Shown: positions 37,541-47,030 of the stretch, in pieces
Numbering within the stretch: position 1 is the first letter of the stretch
Layout: the number at the start of each line of letters is the position of its first letter
From: Actinomyces sp. oral taxon 897
Lineage (GTDB): Bacteria; Actinomycetota; Actinomycetes; Actinomycetales; Actinomycetaceae
Length of the DNA stretch: 64,000 nt
Direction of reading: 5' to 3'
NCBI RefSeq assembly: GCF_002999235.1
Contig: NZ_CP027236.1
Location: 2,232,001 to 2,296,000 of the forward strand
Made by a program: the position numbers and the translations under genes
The notes under the pieces: model-generated
The model's input: only the letters and a program-made list of their open reading frames with translations
Database searches by the model: none
What the model was told of the DNA's origin: nothing

Positions 37541-39295
37541 TCAGGGGAAGGGGTGGGGGACGGGGGCAGCCGGCTTTGTGGTGCAGCGGTCTGCGTGGGC
37601 CCTGCGGTAGGCACCGGCGCGCTCAGCGGTACGGGGCATTGAGAGGGCCCGCTGCTGACGCCAGCCGAAGTCAATGGGGACGAGGCCGGGGACAATCACC
37701 TTGACGCTGCGCACCCCCAGGACCTTCTGCGCGGGCAGGGTCTGCTCGACGACCAGGACCTCGTAGTCAGGACGGAGCAGCTCAAGACTCAGACGCAGAT
37801 CCGTCATGACGTCGCAGCCAGCTCCCGGGACACTGAGACTGGCGATATCCCTCTCCTCCCCACGCGGTGCGTCAAGGAGGAAGGAGGCGAGCGGACGGGC
37901 ACCGGGATGCGTAAAGAGGTCCGCATGGTCCTCCATCACCCTCACCTGGTCAAAGTCCTCAAGCATCTGCTCAATGTGCTCACGACCGATTTCCAGGCGG
38001 GTCCGGGCGACGAGATAGTCGGAGGCGACCTCATTCAGCGCTGCCGCGAGCGCACGCTCCGCGTCAGGGTGGGCTCCCGCGCCAAAGCACAGGGATCCGG
38101 TCACGGAGCTCTCGGCGACGGCGACGACCGTGGGGACCCGGGTACCGACGGTGGCGTCAAAGAAACGGACCCGCTGGCCGAGGAGCCGCATGCGGTCGAG
38201 GAGCTGGCGGGAGGCCAGTGCGTTGACGGACCCTGACCGGATCTCGTCAAGCTCCAGGGCGCCGTACCAGCTGATCAGGAAGGCGTCACGTTCCACGGCC
38301 TCCAGGAGCCCGAAGAGGACGGCCTCGGCAAGGGTGCCACCGCAGGCGCAGCCGTTGGAGGAGTCCTGCACGATCCGACCCTCCTCCCCGTAGAAGGCGA
38401 CGTCACGGGGGACGGCGACCACGGCGCCGTCGGAGAGCCGACGGGCGGTCGACCAGGCAATAGGGTGGGTGTCAAAGGCGGCGTCGATGCCGAAGACGGA
38501 CGGCAGGTAGGCCTCAACCGGCAGCTCGGACGCGGTACCCCTCAGGACCCCGGGTGCGGTGACGGGCCCGGTCATACCGGCCCGGCGCTCAAGGGCCTCC
38601 AGCAGACCGATCGCGGCCGAGCGGGAGAAGCGCGGGGTGTGCCCGCCCCACGGGCCCGTCCAGCAGCCAGAGGGTGTGACGGCGACATAGGCCCCGGAGA
38701 CCTTCGCCGTCGTCTCGATCTCGAGGTCGGTGACCGCCTCCAGCCCCAGGCTCGAGCAGAAGGGGTTGGCTGCGTCACCCACCTGGTGGGCGACCATGTC
38801 CAGGGAGAGCCTGCGGTAGGGCAGGGACAGACCGTCAGCAGGCCGTGCTGGGGGACGGACCAGCGGCTCAATGGGGGCACCGCCCTGGTCGTGCCTCAGG
38901 GAACAGGTCTCTGAGGGCAGTACCGGCACGAGCGAGACACTGAGGCTGTCACGGTCGATGACCCTTACCTGGCGGAAGGATCCGTCCTGGGCCAGTGGCA
39001 GGAGGGCCAGCTGCGTCGCCAGGGCGACCACCGGTCCCCACCCGTCCTCCTCGCCCCGGCCCAGTGCGTCCGCAGCGAGCCGACGCTGGCTGCGCGACCG
39101 GATGATGCCGTCGTAGAGGCAGCCCGGGCACGGGCCTGACGGGGTGCCGAGGGAGTCCAGGAGGAATGCGTGCCGACCGGCGAGGACGAGGAGGGGTGCC
39201 CCCTGCGGGCCGAGAGCCTCCCGCGCCCCCGCGCGGCACCAGGCACTGAGGTCGTCAAGCGTCCTCCAGGTGAGGGCGTGGTCGGTGGACGTCAT
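37541..39295 (-). CDS. YcaO cyclodehydratase 2 of the RiPP cluster
   Basis: The start overlaps the stop of the ocin-ThiF gene; 584 residues. An N-terminal region of about 150 residues contains CPGC (56-59), a possible zinc site or E1-like remnant. The YcaO domain has SAAIGLLEALERRAG (226-240) and GTLAEAVLFGLLEAVERDAF (320-339) as ATP-binding motifs, and GAGAHPDAERALAAALNEVA. The C-terminus PVPHPFP is a canonical PxPxP-type tail of an azole-forming YcaO. With YcaO 1 the cluster has two cyclodehydratases, perhaps one for Cys and one for Ser/Thr. Confidence 0.93.
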   Translation of the reverse strand: MTSTDHALTWRTLDDLSAWCRAGAREALGPQGAPLLVLAGRHAFLLDSLGTPSGPCPGCLYDGIIRSRSQRRLAADALGRGEEDGWGPVVALATQLALLPLAQDGSFRQVRVIDRDSLSVSLVPVLPSETCSLRHDQGGAPIEPLVRPPARPADGLSLPYRRLSLDMVAHQVGDAANPFCSSLGLEAVTDLEIETTAKVSGAYVAVTPSGCWTGPWGGHTPRFSRSAAIGLLEALERRAGMTGPVTAPGVLRGTASELPVEAYLPSVFGIDAAFDTHPIAWSTARRLSDGAVVAVPRDVAFYGEEGRIVQDSSNGCACGGTLAEAVLFGLLEAVERDAFLISWYGALELDEIRSGSVNALASRQLLDRMRLLGQRVRFFDATVGTRVPTVVAVAESSVTGSLCFGAGAHPDAERALAAALNEVASDYLVARTRLEIGREHIEQMLEDFDQVRVMEDHADLFTHPGARPLASFLLDAPRGEERDIASLSVPGAGCDVMTDLRLSLELLRPDYEVLVVEQTLPAQKVLGVRSVKVIVPGLVPIDFGWRQQRALSMPRTAERAGAYRRAHADRCTTKPAAPVPHPFP

Positions 39296-41358
39296 CAGGC
39301 ACCGGCTTCAGCGGCGGGGTCGCAGACGAGGACCTTGCAGGCGACCAGGCCGGCGCCGTCGACCTCTGGGCTGGTGACGTCGCAGACGAGGACCGCGCCG
39401 TAGCAGGGCTCCTTAGGGTCCGGGCCGTCGACGTCATCGTGCACGACAGCGACCACCTCAGGCGGGTAGGAGGGGTGTGCGAGCTGGGTCCAGGTCGTCA
39501 TGTCACCGCGCTGGACGGCACCGAGGACGCCGACGAGGGCTTCGATGACGGCCTCCTCGAGCAGGGCCCCAGCCTGCACCTCCCACAGGGTCCTGCCGTT
39601 CAGCGAGGCGCGTACGGCGACGACGCGGCGGCCGAGCCAGGTCCCCAGGTCAATGACCTCGGGCTCCACCCCGACGTCCGTGGCGGTCCGGAGGAGGAAG
39701 GCGGTGCGCTCGTCACGTCCCCAGTCCGTCAGGAGGAGACCGGGGCGGTCGGTGGCAGCGGCACGTAGGGCCGTGCCGACGGCGGCCGAGCGCAGGGCGG
39801 ACTCGACGGCGTCCTCGGTACCTGCCCCGATCCCGGTACCAGCGCACCCCCGCGCGAAGAGCCCGGCACCGTTGGCCGGGGAGAGGGTCGCGGTAGCCGC
39901 GGCAGGGACCGCGCGGGGAGCACCCGTGGCTACCTCCTGCGCCGGTACCAGGTCGGGGAGGGGACCAGGCGCCTTGCTGAGCTGGCCGCTCAGCGAGGTC
40001 ACCTCCGGCCCCTGGGCGCGGGAGCGTCGTGCCGGGGCCCAGTGCTCAAGGTAGAGGGCCAGTGCCTGACGCACGGCCCGCTGGCGGGCTCCCGCGACGT
40101 TCCACAGGTCCGCTCCCCCGATGCTGAGGATCTCACCGGGCCCCTCAACGACCTCGGCAGTGCTCACCTTGAGCGGGAGCTGGTCAAGGTCCTCGTCAGT
40201 GAAGCGCCTGACGGGAAGGGTCCGGGATCCGACGAGCGCGTCGTAGACGGCCAGGTCGCTGGTGCTCGTGCGCTCCGGGGTCCTCATCGGGTGGTCGAGG
40301 AGGGCCTCAGCGGCTCGGCGCATGGCGCCCAGGCGTTCCGGGGTGTCGTCCATGAGGCGCAGGCAGCGGCTGGGAAGGACACGGTGGCGCCGGGTCTCCC
40401 CCGACAGGCAGTTGAGGACGAGGACGTGCGCCACCGTCTCGGGATCCATGGCGCCGGTGACCGCCTTGAACACCTCGAACGCGGCGATGACGCCGGCCAT
40501 GCGCTCAAGGGCAGGGTTCCAGGTGCTCTCGGCGCCGGTCGGCAGGCCGGCCCAGGAGCGTGACCAGAACCGGGCCGCGGCACCGTCAGGGCAGTGGTCG
40601 GTGAACGACTGGACGGCGTCCGCCCAGCGCCTCGGGAGGGGCTCTGAGCCCGTCCAGCCAGCGGGACCGATGACGATCTCGTCACCGATCGCCCAGATCG
40701 GGAGCACCTTGCGGCCAGCGTCCTCGTCGACGCCGTGAAGCAGCAGGTCGGAGGATGCGCTGCAGGGGGTGAGGACGAGGACGTCCGTGCCGGTGAGGAC
40801 CTCGTGGTCGGTGCGGGGGTCGGCGCGGACGACGACGGCCTGGTCGGGCACGTCACCCAGGACGGCGTCGTCAGAGGATCCGGGCGCAATGACCCGGATG
40901 ACGCTGGCACCGTTGTCCGCGAGGGCGCGGGCGAGGGCCACGGCGCAGGCTCCCTCACCCAGGACGGTAAGGCGGGCGTCGCGGAAGGCCACGAAGGCCC
41001 GGCGCGGTTCGTCCGTGTAGTGGGCGAGGAAGTTGATCTGGTCGGCAAAACGGGTCTCGACGCCGTCATCGAGGACAATGTCGTCACAGGGGTCGACGAG
41101 CCGGAGGTAACCGTGGGCCCTCAGGGGCTCGATAAAGACCTGCAGACGCCTCCAGGCCTCCTGACCGAGGATCTCACGCAGGCTCTCCTCGGTGTGCCCG
41201 CCCTCAAGGAGCGGGTAGACAGAGCGGAAGACCCGGTAGGCGTTTGCCCCACGGATCTCAAAGCCTGACGTCGAGTTTGAGAAGTAGATCCCACCCGCGG
41301 ACTCGCTGAACATTGTGTCGCGGCGAAGCCGGTACTGGCGCTGCGTCCTTCCTGGCAT
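39295..41358 (-). CDS. Ocin-ThiF-like leader-binding partner of YcaO (RRE protein)
   Basis: The ATG at 41358 follows GGAGGAGAG; 687 residues. Residues 1-85 form a PqqD-like RRE winged helix (SNSTSGFEIRGANAYRVF, then LLEGGHTEESLREIL). A Rossmann/E1-like region follows (RLTVLGEGACAVALARALADNGASV, about 150-175) without the ATP-binding residues and zinc cysteines of true ThiF proteins. This is the F-type protein that presents the leader peptide to YcaO in thiopeptide and azole clusters. A Pro/Ala-rich linker (about 480-530) separates a C-terminal domain of about 150 residues. It is the first gene of the modification operon. Confidence 0.85.
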   Translation of the reverse strand: MPGRTQRQYRLRRDTMFSESAGGIYFSNSTSGFEIRGANAYRVFRSVYPLLEGGHTEESLREILGQEAWRRLQVFIEPLRAHGYLRLVDPCDDIVLDDGVETRFADQINFLAHYTDEPRRAFVAFRDARLTVLGEGACAVALARALADNGASVIRVIAPGSSDDAVLGDVPDQAVVVRADPRTDHEVLTGTDVLVLTPCSASSDLLLHGVDEDAGRKVLPIWAIGDEIVIGPAGWTGSEPLPRRWADAVQSFTDHCPDGAAARFWSRSWAGLPTGAESTWNPALERMAGVIAAFEVFKAVTGAMDPETVAHVLVLNCLSGETRRHRVLPSRCLRLMDDTPERLGAMRRAAEALLDHPMRTPERTSTSDLAVYDALVGSRTLPVRRFTDEDLDQLPLKVSTAEVVEGPGEILSIGGADLWNVAGARQRAVRQALALYLEHWAPARRSRAQGPEVTSLSGQLSKAPGPLPDLVPAQEVATGAPRAVPAAATATLSPANGAGLFARGCAGTGIGAGTEDAVESALRSAAVGTALRAAATDRPGLLLTDWGRDERTAFLLRTATDVGVEPEVIDLGTWLGRRVVAVRASLNGRTLWEVQAGALLEEAVIEALVGVLGAVQRGDMTTWTQLAHPSYPPEVVAVVHDDVDGPDPKEPCYGAVLVCDVTSPEVDGAGLVACKVLVCDPAAEAGA

Positions 41359-41916
41359 TCTCTCCTCCGTCGTTGAGCAGCGGCCTGGCCGCCGGTTGCC
41401 TGAGTTGATGGGGAAAGCCTCGCTGCTCACGCCGCCTGGCGGATCCTGCGTGCTAGCGATTGAGGACCATGCCTTGGCTGAGACGGCAGTCCTCCGGAAG
41501 GACGGGGCCTGGGGTACGACGAGGGAGACGTCGGGACGCTAAGGACGACCTCGCCCCCGCTCCCTTCCCCTGCCAGTACGAGGCACCGGCCAGCCGCGGT
41601 CCTGGGTCTACTTCCCCCTGCCAGTGCGGGGTGCGCCCGGTAGACCTCCCCAGGCCGCCCCGACTCTGCTGGCACGAGGTACCGCGGCACCTGCTCGGCC
41701 GCGGCCGGATCCCAGGGCTCCCCGGTCACTGTGGCGGGAACACGGGTAGCTGGCGTCGAGGACGTGCACGGGACCGGCAGGCCGTTACCGCGCCTTTTTC
41801 TGGCCTGCACGGCTGACGGAAGGTCATAGGCCGACGGCGGGCCTGTCCCGGTCGCAGCAAGACGTCGAGCAGGCAGACCCTATTGTTCCGGCGCCCTCCT
41901 TACGTAAGCTGGGGAC
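41359..41916. other. Divergent gap upstream of the RiPP operon
   Basis: The region holds the promoters of the RiPP operon (minus) and of the YwiC-like gene (plus). TTCCCC(C)TGCCAGT occurs at about 41565 and 41612, and a related TGGCACGAGG at about 41669. Short open frames overlap on both strands and lack ribosome sites, so no gene is called. Confidence 0.4.
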
Positions 41917-43089
41917 GTGAGCCAGTCGCGTCCCACATCACCCTCCGACCACCACATCGAGCGCGTCCCCGCGGGCCCGGACGACTCCGGGCCCACCACG
42001 GCCGGAGCCGGGCCCACCGGAACCAGCCCAACCGCGGCCGGGGCCAGCCCAGCCGGGGGCCCCGGAGCCGACCCCACCCAGGCCCCGGGGGCCGAGAGTG
42101 CGCCCCTGGTCGGCGCCCCCTCACAGCAGTCCCGCCCCGGGCCCCAGGACGACATCCTCCTGGCCACCGGTGAGCCGCTGCGAGCCGCCCGCGGTCGCGG
42201 AGGCCGGCCCACCCCGGCGGGCGGCGCAGGCGGACGCGGCCGCCCCGCGGCAGGCAGGCAGGAGCGGATCCGCCGTCAGCCCGGGCGACGCGCCTGGGTA
42301 CCCAACCAGCACGGCGTGTGGGGCATGCTCCTGTTCCCGCCGCTCCTGGGCATCCTCCTGGGCGGCTGGTCCTGGGTCGACTCCGTCCTCCTGCCCGCCT
42401 GGTGGGGCGCCTACTTCGCCTACTGGGCCTGGTCCCAGTGGCTGCGCACGCGCTCGCCCCGACGTCGGGCCCTCCTCCTGCCGCCGCTGGGCGTCTACAC
42501 GGCCTGGACGGCGGCGTGGGGCCTGGTCGCCCTGGTCCTGGCCCCCTACCTGGTGCAGTGGGCGGTGCCCCTGGTGCCGCTGGCGGCCGTCGCCGGCTGG
42601 GAGGTCCGGCAGGGCCGCGAGCGCTCGCTGGCCTCCGGGCTGTCCACGACGGCGATCGCGAGCCTGTTCACGGCCATCACCTTCCAGCTGGGGGTCGGCG
42701 GGGCGGGCGGGTTCCTGGGGACGGGCCCCACCGCCCAGTCCGTGGGCTGGCCGCACGCCTGGGTGGCCACCGCCCTCATGGCCGCCTACTTCTGCGGCAC
42801 CGTGCCCTACGTCAAGACCATGATCCGTGAGCGCTTCAATATGGTGCTGCTGGTCGCCACCACGGCGGCCCACGTGCTGGTGGCGGGGGCGTCCTTCTGG
42901 CTGGCCTCCAACGGGGAGGTCTCCTGGACGGTGGCCGTGGTGTGGGTGGCGCTGGTGGTCAGGACCGTGGTGATGCCGCTGCGCCAGTGGCACCTGGCCC
43001 GGGTCACCCACCGGCCTATGCGCCCCAAGGTCGTCGGCCTGACCGAGCTCGTCTTCTGCGTGCTGGTCACGGTCTCACTGGCCCTGTAG
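41917..43089 (+). CDS. YwiC-like integral membrane protein
   Basis: GTG start; 390 residues. A disordered N-terminal tail of about 125 residues (Pro, Gly, Ala, Ser, Arg) precedes the YwiC-like domain (PF14256), which begins VPNQHGVWGMLLFPPLLG with the conserved HG-W motif. About nine to ten membrane helices follow. The function of YwiC proteins is unknown. The long tail is an unusual addition to the family's normal 230-260 residues. Confidence 0.85.
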   Translation: MSQSRPTSPSDHHIERVPAGPDDSGPTTAGAGPTGTSPTAAGASPAGGPGADPTQAPGAESAPLVGAPSQQSRPGPQDDILLATGEPLRAARGRGGRPTPAGGAGGRGRPAAGRQERIRRQPGRRAWVPNQHGVWGMLLFPPLLGILLGGWSWVDSVLLPAWWGAYFAYWAWSQWLRTRSPRRRALLLPPLGVYTAWTAAWGLVALVLAPYLVQWAVPLVPLAAVAGWEVRQGRERSLASGLSTTAIASLFTAITFQLGVGGAGGFLGTGPTAQSVGWPHAWVATALMAAYFCGTVPYVKTMIRERFNMVLLVATTAAHVLVAGASFWLASNGEVSWTVAVVWVALVVRTVVMPLRQWHLARVTHRPMRPKVVGLTELVFCVLVTVSLAL

Positions 43090-43101
43090 GCCGGACGCCG
43101 C

Positions 43102-43183
43102 GGACGTACCTTAGCCGTGGACGACGTACCTTAGCCATGGCCGACGTACCCTAGTCATACGTCGCCAATAACTAAGGTACGTC
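43102..43183 (+). repeat. 20-bp intergenic array, family A, copy 2
   Basis: Direct 20-bp units start at 43102, 43122 and 43142 with ACGTACCYTAG, followed by an inverted unit ACTAAGGTACGTCC ending at about 43184. It fills the gap between the convergent YwiC-like and aminotransferase genes. Confidence 0.85.
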
Positions 43184-43201
43184 CGCGATAGCTAACGCAA
43201 C

Positions 43202-44365
43202 TCAGACGGCCTCCGTCTCCGTCTCGGTCTCGTCAGCCGGGCCAGCAGGGGCAGGGGGGACGGGCGCCGGCAGGCACGGGCGGTCGGGGAAGGCGGCCAG
43301 GGCGGCCAGGGCGCGGTCGTTGTCCTCGGGCAGGCCCACGCTCACACGCACCCCCTCCTCGATGAAGGGGCGCACCAGCACACCGGCCTGCTCCATGTGG
43401 TCGGCCAGGGCCACCGCCTGCCCGCCCACTCCCAGCCAGTAGAAGTTCCCCTGGGTGTCGGGGACCGTCCAGCCCTGCTCGCGCAGGACCGCCACCACAC
43501 GGTCGCGCTCGGACGCCACCTGGGCGGCCCGGCTGGCGGTCTCCTCCAGGACGTGGGCCTCCAGGGACGCCAGGGCGGCCGCCTGGGCGGGCAGGCTCAC
43601 GCCGAAGGGGGTGGCCACCCTGCGCACCGCGTCCATGAGCACCGTCTCCCCCACCAGGTAGCCGACCCGCAGCCCGGCCAGGGCGTGGGCCTTGGAGAAG
43701 GTACGGGACACCACGAGGTTGGGGTACTCGTCAATGAGCTCCAGGGCGTCCCCCACGTCGGGGTCGGTCACGAAGTCGAGGTAGGCCTCGTCCACGAGGA
43801 CGGCGACGTCCTCCGGGACGCCGTCGAGGAGGGCCTGCAGCTCGGCGGCGCTCAGCGCGGCCCCGGTGGGGTTGTTGGGGGTGCAGGCCATGAGCAGGCG
43901 CGTGCGCGGGGTGACGGCCTCCAGCAGCGCCGGGACGTCGTGACGGCCGTCCACGGTCAGGGGGACGCACAGGGGCCTGGCCCCGGCGGCGGTGACGCAT
44001 ATGGGGTAGGCCTCGAAGGAGCGCCACGGCATGACGACGTCGTCGCCCTCGTCACAGACCGTGCCCACCAGGTGGGATATGAGGGCCACCGAGCCTCCTC
44101 CCACCACGATGCGGGCGCTGTCGACACCGTGGCGCTCGGCAAGGGCGTCCACCAGGGTCTGCCCCGTCATCTCGGGGTAGCGGTTGGCCTGCGCGGCCGC
44201 TGCTGCCGCGGCCTGGACGACCTTCTCCTGGGGCGGGTAGGGCAGCTCGTTGCTGGAGAGCTTGACGACGTGGTCGCCGTCGGGGCGGGCACCGGGCACG
44301 TAGGCGGGCAGGGTGCGCACGGCGGCACGGACATGGACGGCAGGCGGGGCGGGGAACACGCTCAT
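43202..44365 (-). CDS. hisC: Histidinol-phosphate/aromatic aminotransferase
   Basis: 387 residues; fold-type I PLP aminotransferase of the HisC/Pat family. Visible motifs are VKLSSNELPYPP at the substrate entrance, ACTPNNPTGAAL, VDEAYLDF, and RTFSKAHALAGLRVGY with PLP-binding Lys225. C-terminal RVSVGLPEDN carries the carboxylate-binding Arg. HisC and the phenylalanine aminotransferase Pat cannot be separated by eye; no his genes are adjacent. The last 25 residues are Pro/Glu/Thr-rich and extra. Confidence 0.88.
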   Translation of the reverse strand: MSVFPAPPAVHVRAAVRTLPAYVPGARPDGDHVVKLSSNELPYPPQEKVVQAAAAAAAQANRYPEMTGQTLVDALAERHGVDSARIVVGGGSVALISHLVGTVCDEGDDVVMPWRSFEAYPICVTAAGARPLCVPLTVDGRHDVPALLEAVTPRTRLLMACTPNNPTGAALSAAELQALLDGVPEDVAVLVDEAYLDFVTDPDVGDALELIDEYPNLVVSRTFSKAHALAGLRVGYLVGETVLMDAVRRVATPFGVSLPAQAAALASLEAHVLEETASRAAQVASERDRVVAVLREQGWTVPDTQGNFYWLGVGGQAVALADHMEQAGVLVRPFIEEGVRVSVGLPEDNDRALAALAAFPDRPCLPAPVPPAPAGPADETETETEAV

Positions 44366-44645
44366 GCCCTCATGGTGTCACTGCGGGGCGCCCACCGGTG
44401 AGGAGGTTCCTCCCCGGGCCACCGGCCCCGGCCCCGTTACCGCCTGTCAGGCCGCGCACGCGCACGCCCGGGCCGCCCGTCCCCCGGCGTGTCGGCGGGC
44501 CCGGCGTACTGGCAGGCCCGGCAGGCCGCAGCTGGCTGGCCGACCAGCCCGGCGGGCCTTCCACGAACCTCACAACCCAGCAGGTCTGCCGACCCAGCGG
44601 GCCGCGGACGGGCCGACCGACCCAGCGGCCTGCCACAGCGGCAGC

Positions 44646-44786
44646 CAGCCCCCGCTCACCGCCGGGGCCGATTGCCCCACGCGCCACGTGAACGCCTGAG
44701 ACACCAGCCCCTACTGACCGGGCCCCAATGACCACTGCGGCTGTGTCGACGAGTCGCCCGCACAGCCCCCGCTCACCGCCGGGGCC
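44646..44786 (+). repeat. Three repeats with 58-59 bp offset
   Basis: CAGCCCCCGCTCACCGCCGG starts at 44646 and 44763; a degenerate copy (CAGCCCCTACTGACCGGG) starts at 44705. The last copy runs into the 3' end of the hydrolase gene. The rest of 44366-44772 has Pro/Arg-coding GC-rich sequence on both strands and no supported gene. Confidence 0.6.
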
Positions 44787-46827
44787 CAATTTGGGTGAGC
44801 GGCAGCTTGCTGGAGACGTCGTGGATGGTCTCCTCGACGTCCTCGACCACGTCGTCCACGTAGCCGTCAATGTCATTGACGTTGAACCCGTTGTCGGTAA
44901 GGCGCTCGACCTCGAAGACGTACTCCACGGAGGTCGCCCCCTCCACGTCCTGGCCCGTGTAGGTCGCGAACCGGTTGCTCCAGCCCACCAGGTCCGGGTC
45001 GTTGCCGTTCTCCATCCCCTCCACGGCGTCGGCGTAGACGTCCGAGCTGTGCGGGTACCGGGAGGCCTTCGCCCCGGTGTGCGTGTCGATACTGGCCACG
45101 ATCCGCGTGGGGCTGGTGGGCGTGGGTGCGGCGCTCAGGGCGGGGACGGCGTCGCCGGTGTTCTCCAGGTGCAGGGCGTCCACGTCGGAGGACAGCTCCG
45201 CCCCGGCCGTGGGGCTGCCGGCGGTGAGCAGCGAGGTGATGGAGAAGTGCTCCTGGATGACGGGGTCGGCGGCCAGGTTGGAGACCACCGCCCCGCCCTG
45301 GGAGTGGCCGTAGATGGCCACGGGGTCCCCGGGCTGGACCCCGGCATGGCGCATGGCGCTGACTACGGCGGCGCTCATGTCCGTGGCCATTCCCCCCACC
45401 GCCTCCAAGTTGGTCTGCATGTCCTGGGGGTTGGAGCTGCCCGCCCCCCAGTTCGTCGTGCCCGGGACGACGACGACCCACCGGTCGGGCTGGCCGGGGA
45501 CGACGGTCCTAATGACGGAGATGACACCGGTCTTGGGGTCGTCGTCATTCTTCTTGAGGCCGTCGGAGTAGCGGATGAGCTCGGCGGCGGTACGCGGGGG
45601 GTGGTCCAGGACCCGCCCGCCCACGGGGGCCGGTGAGGAGATCCCCGGGATCCACGTCTCCTCCTGCGGGGTCATGTCGAACAGGGACATGATCCTGGAG
45701 CCCAGGCCGTAGGGGTCCTTGGCGGCAGCCGGCACGGTGAGGCTGACGCCGTCCAGGGTCAGGCGCACCCCGGTGGTCTCGCCGAACCGCTCGGCACCGT
45801 CCTTCTCGGACAGGATCGCCAGGTAGGCGGCGACGACCTGCATGTCCGTGAGGTCCTCGCGGTCCACGTACCCGGCCCCGTGGCGTACCTGCTGGGGCAG
45901 GTGGGGGCGCAGCTGGGGCGCCAGGCGGGCGGCGGTCAGGCTCAGGTACCTCCTGACCTCGCTGGCCTCGGTGCCGTCCTCGGCCCCGGGCACGTTCTGG
46001 AGGATCCAGATCAGGTTCACCAGGTCGGTCCTGACCCAGCCCTCCAGCGTGTCGTCGTTGAGCAGGGTGGTGGCCATGGCGAACCAGTCGTCCGCGTCGC
46101 CGTCCATGTCGGGGATGAGCCTGGGGGAGGGCAGGTTCACCAGGGCCAGGGGCAGGGACAGCAGCAGGGAGCCCACGAGATTGCCCGTGCCGCCCCAGGA
46201 GTGGAGGCCGCCGGACATGCTGGCCCCCAGCTCCGCGCCTGAGTAGGTGTCGGAGCAGGTCTTGATGTCACGGGCCAGGCCACGCAGCGTCGCGGCGACG
46301 GCGCCCAGGGAACCGGGTCCGTTCGCGGCCCGGTCGACCGTCCACCGGGCGATGGTCCGGTAGAGCTCAAAGTTGTGGTTGGAGGAGAACAGGATGCCCT
46401 TGGGGTTGGAGAGCGCGCCGCCCAGGGCCTGCTTGTTCGAGACCACGGAGCAGGAGTTTGCTGGTGACTCGGGGGTGGGCAGGGCCTCCAGGTCCGCGTA
46501 CTCCTTGAGCAGGGAGGTCCTGGCGCTCTCCAGGTAGGTCGCGGTGCTCGTGACCGCCGCGTTGAGCAGGTCGAGGTCGGTAGTGCTGACGCTGGTGGAC
46601 CCGCCGCTGACGAGCACCGGAACCGTCGGCCAGGACATGGTCCAGGAGTAGGGCGACGGGGGCGTGGAGGACGTGTCCTCAGGGGGCACCGTCCCGCACC
46701 CCTGGGCCGAGGCGGGGTAGGGTCCGGCCGGGCACGAACCGGACGAGGAACTGGAGCTGCCAAAGCTGGATGAGGACCCCGAGCCCTGGGACCCGGAGCC
46801 CTGGGAGGAGGCAGGGTAGTCGCTCAT
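44773..46827 (-). CDS. Large alpha/beta-hydrolase, candidate type VII secretion effector
   Basis: The ATG at 46827 overlaps the stop of the small WXG-like gene (ATGA); 684 residues. The N-terminus is Ser/Gly-rich, then helical (SVSTTDLDLLNAAVTSTATYLESARTSLLKEYADLEALP about 75-115). The C-terminal 250 residues contain a lipase-type nucleophile elbow YGHSQGG with Ser509, preceded by WVVVVPGTTNW. No signal peptide is present. Coupling to a WXG-like partner and a type VII ATPase locus in the same region suggest export by that system; this is inference. Confidence 0.72.
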   Translation of the reverse strand: MSDYPASSQGSGSQGSGSSSSFGSSSSSSGSCPAGPYPASAQGCGTVPPEDTSSTPPSPYSWTMSWPTVPVLVSGGSTSVSTTDLDLLNAAVTSTATYLESARTSLLKEYADLEALPTPESPANSCSVVSNKQALGGALSNPKGILFSSNHNFELYRTIARWTVDRAANGPGSLGAVAATLRGLARDIKTCSDTYSGAELGASMSGGLHSWGGTGNLVGSLLLSLPLALVNLPSPRLIPDMDGDADDWFAMATTLLNDDTLEGWVRTDLVNLIWILQNVPGAEDGTEASEVRRYLSLTAARLAPQLRPHLPQQVRHGAGYVDREDLTDMQVVAAYLAILSEKDGAERFGETTGVRLTLDGVSLTVPAAAKDPYGLGSRIMSLFDMTPQEETWIPGISSPAPVGGRVLDHPPRTAAELIRYSDGLKKNDDDPKTGVISVIRTVVPGQPDRWVVVVPGTTNWGAGSSNPQDMQTNLEAVGGMATDMSAAVVSAMRHAGVQPGDPVAIYGHSQGGAVVSNLAADPVIQEHFSITSLLTAGSPTAGAELSSDVDALHLENTGDAVPALSAAPTPTSPTRIVASIDTHTGAKASRYPHSSDVYADAVEGMENGNDPDLVGWSNRFATYTGQDVEGATSVEYVFEVERLTDNGFNVNDIDGYVDDVVEDVEETIHDVSSKLPLTQIGPRR

Positions 46828-47030
46828 GACATCCACCTCACGGCGGTGCAGGCGGATCGGACCTCAGTGAGCTGGGACGTGAGAGCGCTCACAAGGAGGC
46901 TGACCTGGTCCAGGCTCGTCTGGCAGGCCGTGGCGGCGGAGCCCGTCCAGGAGGCAGGAACAGTGGTGGGGAAGGAGGCGGTGGCGAAAGTGAGGTCGGT
47001 GTCAGCAGAGTCAAGATCAGCAAGAGACAT
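46824..47030 (-). CDS. Short WXG100-like protein
   Basis: 68 residues. An N-terminal stretch leads to a WXG motif (Trp28-Thr-Gly30) and a predicted long helix (CQTSLDQVSLLVSALTSQL). Classical WXG100 proteins are about 100 residues with two helices around the WXG turn; here the first helix is short. It is translationally coupled to the hydrolase gene, like WXG100 partners of type VII effectors. No clear ribosome site precedes the ATG. Confidence 0.6.
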   Translation of the reverse strand: MSLADLDSADTDLTFATASFPTTVPASWTGSAATACQTSLDQVSLLVSALTSQLTEVRSACTAVRWMS

